A DNA stretch of 64,000 nucleotides from Nostoc sp. MS1 (GTDB lineage: Bacteria; Cyanobacteriota; Cyanobacteriia; Cyanobacteriales; Nostocaceae): positions 6,259,501 through 6,323,500 of the forward strand of contig NZ_AP023441.1 in assembly GCF_019976755.1 (NCBI RefSeq). Reading direction: 5' to 3'. Under the pieces are notes generated by a model. That model was not told where the DNA came from and ran no database searches. It saw only the letters and a list, made by a program, of their open reading frames with translations. Made by a program: the position numbers and the translations under genes. Shown piece by piece: positions 57,183 through 64,000 of this stretch (within the stretch, counting starts at the first letter, position 1; each line of letters begins with the position of its first letter).

Positions 57183-58027
57183 TGCACTTGCTGATGATTT
57201 TGACTGCTGTGGCAGTTTCATGGATTGTTAGATGTTCTTGGACTAATTCCTCTGGCAATTGGGAAACACGGTGGCAACGAGCGTTATTTTTCTTTCTATT
57301 TCCACCATTGTTTATTCTGATGACGGCGATCGCTCTTTTGTGTATGGGGCCACAAGGCAAAATGGGGGGCGTATACACGGGTTGGTTCAGCTATGTACTA
57401 GCTTTTGCATTTCTTGGGTTTTTCTCTTTTGTGTGCGTCAAGTTGGCTATTAGTGGTTGGCGATCGCTACAATCCGCCCGTCACTGTCCTTTAATTAATC
57501 TTGATGGTAAACAAGTCCGACTGCTTGACACAAAAGCACTATTTGCAGGTCAAATTGGTTTTTGGCAACCTGAATTAGTACTAAGCGAAGGATTATTACA
57601 AAAACTCTCTCCTAGCCATCTAGAAAGCGTTTTAGCCCACGAACAAGGACATTTCCACTATAGGGATACATTTTGGTTTTTCTGGCTCGGTTGGGTGCGT
57701 TATTGCACTGTTTGGCTGCCAAATACAGACACTTTATGGCATGAACTTTTAGTGTTGCGTGAACTGCGTGCAGATAGTTACGCTGCATCCCAAGTAGACC
57801 CCTTACTTCTAGCAGAATCACTCTTACTATTTGTCAGCAATGGTGCTGTATTATCAAAATCAGAGGTTTGCTGTGCAGCATTGGGTGCAGATGTAGGCGA
57901 TCGTTTAGAACAGAGAATAGATGCTCTACTTACCCCATCAATCCATACACCACAATCTCGCTTACAGTCTTGGCACAATTTCCTATTAGCACTCCTGCCA
58001 TTAATAACTGTAATATTTCATACTTGA
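57182..58027 (+). CDS. M56 family metallopeptidase (BlaR1-like)
   Basis: 281 residues with several membrane helices (about 5-20, 35-60, 75-100, 270-281). The zinc motif HEQGH (HExxH) is in SVLAHEQGHFHYRDTFW, followed by the downstream ELRADSYA that supplies the third ligand. It has no C-terminal penicillin-sensing domain, so the signal differs from BlaR1. Co-translated with the BlaI-like repressor. Confidence 0.9.
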   Translation: MHLLMILTAVAVSWIVRCSWTNSSGNWETRWQRALFFFLFPPLFILMTAIALLCMGPQGKMGGVYTGWFSYVLAFAFLGFFSFVCVKLAISGWRSLQSARHCPLINLDGKQVRLLDTKALFAGQIGFWQPELVLSEGLLQKLSPSHLESVLAHEQGHFHYRDTFWFFWLGWVRYCTVWLPNTDTLWHELLVLRELRADSYAASQVDPLLLAESLLLFVSNGAVLSKSEVCCAALGADVGDRLEQRIDALLTPSIHTPQSRLQSWHNFLLALLPLITVIFHT

Positions 58028-58168
58028 TTAGGAAATGGGCTGGGGACTGGGTAAACGGAAAAGAAATTGAACTCCCCACTCCCCACTTAGCACTAAGTTA
58101 AAATTCCGTAACATTAAGAAAAAAACCTAACCGTGAAGATGGCTCTTGTTACTAACGGCTTCTTAAGG

Positions 58169-58465
58169 TCAGAGGTTGAATGATTTTTTAACTCGCTTGC
58201 TAGTTAAACAACCAGTAAAAGCAAAAAAGGCTAAAAGACCTACAACAAAAGATGGTTCAGGGGTAGTAACAGAAACTATAGGTGTTAACAGAAATGCACG
58301 CCGTGGAGAGGCTTGAGTATTGGAATAAGTTCCCACGATAATTTGTCCATGATTGTTAATTCCACTGGCGTAGTTTAAAGTTACGCCTAAATCTGTTGCA
58401 ATCAGGGTGTTGAGGTCAAACAGTTGTCCATATGAGCTTAACCGAGCATTTTTACTCTTACTCAA
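58169..58465 (-). pseudogene. 3' fragment of a PEP-CTERM protein
   Basis: 98 codons: a HAF-repeat-like stretch (TDLGVTLNYASGINNHGQIIVGTY) and a PEP-CTERM anchor (TTPEPSFVVGLLAFFAFTGC, then KRVKK). There is no signal peptide or normal start, so the 5' part of the gene is lost. The break lies beside a hairpin at 58,471. Confidence 0.6.
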
Positions 58466-58470
58466 CGAAA

Positions 58471-58497
58471 AACAGGACTTATATATTAAGTCCTGTT
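58471..58497. repeat. hairpin with 11-bp perfect stem
   Basis: AACAGGACTTA and TAAGTCCTGTT around a 5-nt TATAT loop, next to the truncated PEP-CTERM gene. Confidence 0.6.
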
Positions 58498-58519
58498 GTA
58501 CTACTGTTACTAATTCAAT

Positions 58520-58583
58520 AGTGCGATTAGGTATTACCTAACTGTAAGCAATAGTGTAACTTCCCGGCGTAGCTAATCGCACT
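58520..58583. repeat. 64-bp element with 11-bp inverted ends
   Basis: AGTGCGATTAG and CTAATCGCACT bound a 42-bp core. An inner palindrome TTAGGTATTACCTAA (58,527-58,541) overlaps the left arm. It resembles a small MITE-like repeat; a related string occurs near 5,320. Confidence 0.5.
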
Positions 58584-58600
58584 CACTCTATCTTCAGCAC

Positions 58601-59026
58601 TTAAGACCTGTTAGCAGGTTCAATTTTAGCTTCTGATTTTACACTCTTGACACCTTTTACATCTTTGACAAGTTTTTCAGCTTTCTTGATTTCTTGCTGA
58701 GATTTAGCTACACCTTTGAGTGTAATTTCTCCCCGTTCATTTTCCACTACAAATTTATTACCTGGAATACCTACTTGTAATTTCTTACTCACTGCGGTTT
58801 TCAAGTCTTCATCAGTTTTTGTAGCTGCGGTTTTATTTGTTTCTATTTTAGATTTAGCTTTTTTACCTAGTACTGGTGTGGTGGTTTCTTTGGCTGTAGT
58901 TCCACCCTCAGAAGCTTCTTTTACAGGTGCTGGAGTACTTCCATTGGTGCTGCTAGGAGCTTCTTGACAGCCAAAACTACCAACTACCAAAAAGCCAGCT
59001 ACTAATAGGGAAAATAATTTTTTCAT
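58601..59026 (-). CDS. BON-domain lipoprotein
   Basis: 141 residues from the ATG preceded by GGAGACGAAC. The signal peptide MKKLFSLLVAGFLVVGSFGC ends in the lipobox cysteine. A Thr/Lys-rich linker (about 30-70) leads to a single BON domain (LKTAVSKKLQVGIPGNKFVVE, then GEITLKGVAKSQQEI). Likely a membrane-anchored periplasmic stress protein. Confidence 0.88.
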   Translation of the reverse strand: MKKLFSLLVAGFLVVGSFGCQEAPSSTNGSTPAPVKEASEGGTTAKETTTPVLGKKAKSKIETNKTAATKTDEDLKTAVSKKLQVGIPGNKFVVENERGEITLKGVAKSQQEIKKAEKLVKDVKGVKSVKSEAKIEPANRS

Positions 59027-59829
59027 GTTCGTCTCCAAATGAAATACTTGAGGCGATAAATTGACCTTTGTGTTAGGTGAGGAGCAAATGTTAAATTAAC
59101 ATTAAAGTTGCAAAGCACCGATGGTTGATGCAGACAAAAGACATCTATGGCTAACAACTTAGACTACTTGTGAAGACTCAAATCCGCAAATTTTTCTCAA
59201 AATTCGTAAGTTGATTTAAATAATAATTAGCAATGATCAATATTTGGCAGTCAACAGCAGTTCGATATGAGCGAATTTTATTGTATGGGTACTGATTTAA
59301 AATTAATACTTATTAAAAGTATCTGTATATTTTTTAAATAAATAAGATGTAAAGTATGTAGTATTTAAAAAGACTTTGGTTTTTGTATAAAAACTATCTA
59401 TATCTATCTGTGAAAAAGGTTATTATTTAAAAATAATCTACAACTTATAGTGCCATTCTTTCTTAAGTTAAGTTGTAGATTGTTCTTAGTATTCACTGTT
59501 AACACTCAGCATTTAACAGGCTCTATTCGATAATTGGAAATAACTATTATACTTGTAGTAAAATACGTAGAAATCAAGAGAATACACGTAGATACAGATG
59601 ATTTAATTCAGTGTTTCATGGCAGATTCTTTATTTATTCCCTACCAGCAGTTTACAAAAACTTTAAACTTCAGGAGTTTAGTGTGAAAAAGATGGAAGGG
59701 GAAATTGCGCCTATCTTGTTCGGTTATACGACTGTTATTAGGGCATAAATGACTATAACCTCATAGGTAGTAGAGAAATTTTGTTTTTCCCAAGCTGCTA
59801 GTCGCTCTCTAATTAAGGGGTGAAGTTTT
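59027..59829. other. 803-bp AT-rich intergenic region
   Basis: No ORF with coding character. Between the divergent BON lipoprotein and histidine kinase genes, so it contains both promoters. No RNA gene recognised. Confidence 0.5.
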
Positions 59830-61332
59830 GTGTACCAATGGATCTTGCCAAGTCTGAGTGAAGTTTTAGCTGAAAGTCAAGCAATAGTGACTGAATGCTC
59901 TCCAACCAAAGCAGAGCAACAGTGGCGGATGAGTCTAGCTGCAACAGAAAATCTGCTTATTAACACTTTAGCTGCTGTTGATTCTGAGGCGCTTCCAGGA
60001 TTGGTGTTAGCTGCTCCCGCACCCCTATTCAGTCAACCTATCTTGGCTGGGAGCTTACAGACGATTACTTTTACAGCCAAGCCTTTTAATCCTTTGGCTT
60101 TGATGCCATTTCAAATGCCAGGCGCGATCGCCTTCACAGAACCAGAAACTACACTTTGTGAATCGGTACTGCCTTTATTACCTGCTGATCCTTTGGCATC
60201 TGAGCAATTTTGTTTAGTATTTACAGATAAATTTAGATTAGTTTTAGTTCTTGCTACACATAAAGATGGCACAAAAACTTTTTCATTTTCCTTTGAGCCA
60301 GAGATAGTTCAACAAGCGTGGCGATCGCTCGGCGCAAGGGTAATGCTAACTAATCCTGACTCTTACGCCGAGTTGGATGCTTTAGTACAAAAATATCCAT
60401 TTATTGCACCAGATTACCGTACAGTAATTCAGTTTAGCCAATTTTTACTTCAAGAATTACCGGAAGAAGAGGCTAACAACTGGGGATTAGGAAGAAACAG
60501 GGGAGTAGAAGCACAAGAATGCAGAGCAGAAGAAATACTCTATCCTCAATGTCCTCTACCTAACCCCCAATATCAAATACCTAATTCCTCATCAATTAAG
60601 CCAGATGTAGAACTGTTACAAGCTTTTGCTCATGAAGTGCGTACACCTTTAACTACTATTCGCACCATGACTCGCCTGTTACTGAAGCGGCGTGATTTAC
60701 CTGCGAATGTAATCCATCGCTTAGAAATTATCGATCATGAGTGTACTGAGCAGATTGATCGCATGGAGTTGTTATTTAAAGCAGCAGAACTAGAAACTTC
60801 TAACTCTGGGAAATCTGGGCATACTCATCTAACAGCGATGGCTTTAGACCAAGTATTACAACAGAGTATACCCCGATGGCAGCAAGCCGCAGAACGACGT
60901 AACTTGACTTTAGATGTGGTATTACCCCAACAATTACCGACTGTGGTAAGCAACCCTAATATGCTGGATCGGGTACTTACTGGCTTGATGGAGAATTTCA
61001 CCCGCAGTTTACCAGCCGGAAGCCATATCCAAGTACAGGTAATTCCCGCCGGGGATCAACTCAAGCTACAGTTATCTCCCCAAACTCTCTGTCCAGAGAC
61101 AAATAAAACGACTGCACCAGCCACACCACCAATTCGCAAAGCCTTGGGACAGTTACTCATGTTCCAACCAGAAACAGGAACAATCAGCTTGAACATTGCC
61201 GCAACCAAGCATCTATTCCAAGCGATCGGCGGTAAGTTAATTGTCCGCCAACGTCCCCAATACGGTGAAGTTCTCACTATCTTCCTACCCCTGGAAGTAA
61301 GTAACAAAAAGGACTTAACCCTAACTAAATGA
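59830..61332 (+). CDS. histidine kinase with degenerate ATP-binding domain
   Basis: 500 residues from a GTG. The first ~250 residues form an unassigned sensory region resembling DICT/GAF-type cyanobacterial input domains. The H-box is FAHEVRTPLTTIRTM with H268. In the ATPase part the N-box survives as LTGLMENFTRSL, but no DxGxG G1 motif is visible where it should follow; only the C-terminal GGKLIVRQRPQYGEVLTIFLPL resembles the G2 region. Soluble. Kinase activity is therefore uncertain. Confidence 0.82.
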   Translation: MYQWILPSLSEVLAESQAIVTECSPTKAEQQWRMSLAATENLLINTLAAVDSEALPGLVLAAPAPLFSQPILAGSLQTITFTAKPFNPLALMPFQMPGAIAFTEPETTLCESVLPLLPADPLASEQFCLVFTDKFRLVLVLATHKDGTKTFSFSFEPEIVQQAWRSLGARVMLTNPDSYAELDALVQKYPFIAPDYRTVIQFSQFLLQELPEEEANNWGLGRNRGVEAQECRAEEILYPQCPLPNPQYQIPNSSSIKPDVELLQAFAHEVRTPLTTIRTMTRLLLKRRDLPANVIHRLEIIDHECTEQIDRMELLFKAAELETSNSGKSGHTHLTAMALDQVLQQSIPRWQQAAERRNLTLDVVLPQQLPTVVSNPNMLDRVLTGLMENFTRSLPAGSHIQVQVIPAGDQLKLQLSPQTLCPETNKTTAPATPPIRKALGQLLMFQPETGTISLNIAATKHLFQAIGGKLIVRQRPQYGEVLTIFLPLEVSNKKDLTLTK

Positions 61333-61390
61333 GGGAGTAGGGAGTAATCAATTCAAAATTCAAAATTCAAAATTAAGGAGTTTTGCTTTT

Positions 61391-61424
61391 TGACTGTTGA
61401 CTATGGACTAATGACTAATGACTA
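61391..61424. repeat. heptamer tandem repeat
   Basis: GACTGTT, GACTATG and GACTAAT units between the kinase and the protease gene. Confidence 0.75.
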
Positions 61425-61988
61425 TCTCTGATGAAACTCCACTTCGGTTTCTAAAATCTTGATGTCGTAGTTACGAAAGAAGTCATGGCCTAGTAAACCG
61501 AACTCGGCTTTTGGTGCGATCGCTACTTCGATATTTTTGGCTATAGCTCCACCGGCTGCCATTGATGTTACTTTACTGGTGGAAAACTCTACTTGTGTTC
61601 CATCGGCAATTTGTGCCTGCATGATTCCAGTGGGTTGGAGTTGGAGGGCGATCGCTAATTTCAAGGGGATGAGGCTATTGTTCGCACCTGTATCCACAAT
61701 CATTTCAAAGGTTTTTTTGTTGTTGAAAGTGACATCAATTACAGGAGTTCTGCCCAACCTGCGCTTAATAGGGACACGAAAAACTCTCTCTTCACTATTT
61801 TGGATTGCCTTTTTACCACCACATATATTTCTCAAGGAAATAGTTTTCCCTGAGCTATTAATCATAAAACATTCGCCTGGGTCTTGTGCATTTACAGTAT
61901 GAGCAAATGCTAAAAAAAACAGCGCTGGCATGACAAATATTACAGCTAAGTTAATATTTTTAATGCCGCGCTTCCAAGCGCTTTTCAT
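61422..61988 (-). CDS. exported retropepsin-like aspartic protease
   Basis: 188 residues from the ATG that follows GGAG. Signal peptide about 1-34 (LAVIFVMPALFFLAFAHTVNA). The clan AA active-site motif is MIVDTGANNSLIPL, with the hydrophobic LGHDFFRNYDIKI near the C terminus. One active Asp per chain implies a dimer. An upstream TTG is also in frame, but the ATG fits the signal peptide. Confidence 0.85.
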   Translation of the reverse strand: MKSAWKRGIKNINLAVIFVMPALFFLAFAHTVNAQDPGECFMINSSGKTISLRNICGGKKAIQNSEERVFRVPIKRRLGRTPVIDVTFNNKKTFEMIVDTGANNSLIPLKLAIALQLQPTGIMQAQIADGTQVEFSTSKVTSMAAGGAIAKNIEVAIAPKAEFGLLGHDFFRNYDIKILETEVEFHQR

Positions 61989-62345
61989 AATTATATTGTT
62001 CTCCGATTTTATAAAATAATTTAATAACAAGTTTTCATCATATAGATAGAAACCTATCTAGAATAAATTTCTGTCAGTGATTATCTAATTAGTCTCTTTC
62101 AACAAGATTTATTCTTGCTTACAAGATTATTAATGCTATCTCCGTATAATAATTAATGGTTTATCAATATTTCACAGTAATATATTTATATATGTTACAT
62201 ATATTTACTGACTTATAAATTAAAGATTAGATAAAGACCTAGTAAAACTACGAGTTTCACTTAAATTACCTGCTCAAACATTGATTTTTGCTATCACAGA
62301 GTCGGTTCTACTAATATCAAGAAGGTAATTTATGATCAATAGAAC
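61989..62345. other. 357-bp AT-rich intergenic region
   Basis: No ORF. A 17-bp dyad ATATATGT-T-ACATATAT lies at 62,188-62,204 between divergent genes. Confidence 0.45.
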
Positions 62346-62798
62346 ATGTCTTACAAGTGGCAACGAGACGATTACCACATCAGTACAGATGTCAATCAGC
62401 TAGATGTGGGTGTTGTGCATCAGTTCTTAGCTAGTTCATATTGGGCTAAAGATTTGCCTTTAGAAGTTTTACAGCGATCGCTAAAAAATTCCCTTATATT
62501 TGGACTATATAAGGAAAATGAGCAGATTGGCTTGGCTCGTGTCATCACAGATTATGCGACCTTTGCCTATATTGCCGATGTGTTTGTTTTAGCTCCTTAT
62601 CGTAGGCAAGGTTTAGGTAAGTGGCTAATAGAAACTATTGTTTCCCATCCAGAATTACAAGGGTTACGTCGGTGGTTATTAGCTACAAAAGATGCTCATG
62701 AGTTTTACCGTCAATTTGGATTTACTGAACTTAATAATCCTGCTCGTTTTATGGAAAAATGGAACCCTAATATTTATCAACATAACAGAGCAGAGTGA
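62346..62798 (+). CDS. GNAT family N-acetyltransferase
   Basis: 150 residues. The acetyl-CoA-binding motif is VFVLAPYRRQGLGKWLI, followed by the beta-bulge region WLLATKDAHEFYRQFGF. The substrate is unknown. It converges on the methyltransferase gene with a 4-bp gap. Confidence 0.92.
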   Translation: MSYKWQRDDYHISTDVNQLDVGVVHQFLASSYWAKDLPLEVLQRSLKNSLIFGLYKENEQIGLARVITDYATFAYIADVFVLAPYRRQGLGKWLIETIVSHPELQGLRRWLLATKDAHEFYRQFGFTELNNPARFMEKWNPNIYQHNRAE

Positions 62799-62802
62799 GA
62801 AA

Positions 62803-63663
62803 TTATATTTTTTTAGCAATGTGAAACGCTGATAAATATGAGACTTGAATAGTGCTACCGCATTGTTTTTCTAATATTTCCTGCAAACCAGTAAACAGAG
62901 AATTTTTCTGCTGTGAATCTAATGCTATGTAAGGCGATAAAGTGCTTAATAGCGTTAAATAATCATTAATGGTATATGTGACTTCACAAGGTAACTGTTC
63001 AGACACTAAATATTGAAAACGACCTGAATCAATAACTGCTTGTCCAAACCTTTTGAGTTGTTTTTCTTGAGTTTCTCTCTCTTCATACCTTCCCAAAGCC
63101 GGAGCTTGAGTTTGATAGACTTCATGTAGTGCTTGGTAAACCTCATACTCTGGCTGGGGTGTCATATTCCACAGCAAAATCAAATGGCGATTATCTTTTA
63201 AAGCATCAGCAGCTTTGGAGTAGCCAACCTCTGGGGAAACCCAATGAAATGAAGTAGCGGCTAAAACAGCGTCAAATTTCTCAGGTTCTAGCGGCCATTC
63301 TTCAAATGAGGTATTGATAATTTTTACCTTTGGATAAGGTTGACAGTTGTGTTGTGCTAATTGACTACTTTTTTGACTTGGTTCTAAACAAACCATCGAA
63401 AAGCCTAATTCTGCAAAGGCGGTAGTCGCCGTACCAGGGCCGCATCCTACCTCTAAAATCGTCGCATCTGTTGACAATTGCGCTAACTCTACAGCACGGC
63501 TAATAAGTTGTTGAGGATAGCGCGGTCTAGTCTTGTCGTAAGCATCAGCTACATCGTTATACCAATTCTTTCTTTGCTGCGAAGTGTATTTAGTTGCTAC
63601 TTCGCTATACCAGCTTTTTCTTTGTTCTAAATCTTTCATGATCTGTTTAAAAGCTAGTGCCAC
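62803..63663 (-). CDS. class I SAM-dependent methyltransferase with repeated N terminus
   Basis: 286 residues from GTG (or 278 from ATG at 63,639). Motif I is ILEVGCGPGTATTAF, post-I VCLEPSQKSS, then FDAVLAATSFHWV. The N terminus carries a tandem duplication: RKSWYSEVATKY and RKNWYNDVADAY, 17 residues apart. The catalytic core otherwise looks complete. Confidence 0.9.
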   Translation of the reverse strand: MALAFKQIMKDLEQRKSWYSEVATKYTSQQRKNWYNDVADAYDKTRPRYPQQLISRAVELAQLSTDATILEVGCGPGTATTAFAELGFSMVCLEPSQKSSQLAQHNCQPYPKVKIINTSFEEWPLEPEKFDAVLAATSFHWVSPEVGYSKAADALKDNRHLILLWNMTPQPEYEVYQALHEVYQTQAPALGRYEERETQEKQLKRFGQAVIDSGRFQYLVSEQLPCEVTYTINDYLTLLSTLSPYIALDSQQKNSLFTGLQEILEKQCGSTIQVSYLSAFHIAKKI

Positions 63664-64000
63664 TACTTATTACACCACAAAAAGCTACATGTAATACGTA
63701 AGAATCTATTTGTGGTGTATGGTTTTATCTTGCAGTATTGAGCTAGAATTTGCACTCAATTTCTCTTTTTCCTTCATGATTAACTAGAACTCCGCCCAAA
63801 GACCGAATAGTTTTAGATACTATCTACCAAAACCATCTGTGGGCAATACTCACTCTACAGATTTTGTCATAAGTAGAGCGGAAGAAATCGTGTTATGTTA
63901 ATTAAAGCTAAGTTTAATTAAATAATCTTGCTGTTTGTGGTTAGAATGAAATAGTAGCTGTTAGTAAACATCATGTCTGTGATGAAAATAAAAGGGTTCA
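63664..64000. other. non-coding right edge of window
   Basis: 337 bp without a supported ORF. Probably the promoter region of the methyltransferase gene and of a gene beyond the window. Confidence 0.45.

Overview
The window looks like chromosomal DNA of a filamentous, Nostoc/Anabaena-type cyanobacterium. The palindrome GCGATCGC (HIP1) recurs through most genes. Intergenic DNA is full of the heptamer tandem repeats (ATGACTA, ATGGACT, ATGACCA types) typical of these genomes. The gene content fits too: DUF1350, DUF1825, sucrose-phosphate-synthase-like GT4, sucrase/ferredoxin-like protein, HPPD, CobM and a bestrophin-like channel. No species is claimed.

Layout. 1-38,900 is mostly ordinary chromosome: an M48 peptidase cut by the window edge, a DUF1350 protein, a response-regulator/PP2C phosphatase converging on a STAS protein, a bestrophin, pyrF, tyrS, a class A PBP, DnaJ/TPR and HhH proteins, a short-chain dehydrogenase followed by an HPPD-like gene, a sucrose-phosphate-synthase-like glycosyltransferase, an IS982-like remnant, a histidine kinase, a permease/TIGR03943 pair, a ROK kinase, aspS, an aldo/keto reductase, coaD overlapping a coiled-coil gene, lgt, cobM, a MIF-like tautomerase and rlmN. 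48,900-64,000 is again chromosomal: HD hydrolase, ABC permease, rhomboid protease, phosphoketolase, comB, BlaI/M56 pair, BON lipoprotein, histidine kinase, retropepsin-like protease, GNAT and a methyltransferase.

The accessory centre (38,982-48,517, about 9.5 kb) is a type V-K CRISPR-associated Tn7-like transposon (CAST). In order it holds the tnsB-side end, tnsB, tnsC, tniQ, a decayed cargo, a divergent small ribbon-helix-helix-like gene, cas12k, a tracrRNA, a CRISPR array, a diverged repeat with a 17-nt homing spacer, and the CRISPR-side end. Both ends carry the same 13-bp TnsB-type motif exactly 12 bp in from the terminus. The homing spacer matches the anticodon arm of the tRNA-Gly(CCC) gene next to the element. 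A GTA PAM precedes the match and 59 bp separate the PAM from the transposon end, which is the geometry of RNA-guided homing in this family.

The notable twist is that cas12k is broken. It has an in-frame stop at 46,644, and about 100 codons of the RuvC region are missing compared with intact relatives. TnsB, TnsC, TniQ, tracrRNA, array and homing unit all look intact. The element therefore probably cannot target itself any longer, unless it uses a Cas12k from elsewhere or jumps RNA-independently. The small RHH-like gene faces cas12k across four tandem 8-bp repeats that overlap a plausible promoter, which suggests an operator controlling the effector. The cargo is a scar of defence genes: the 3' end of a DUF1998 helicase-type gene with a nuclease-like tail, and an IS630-type transposase whose last catalytic region has been replaced in frame by the HNH domain of a GmrSD/DUF1524-like protein.
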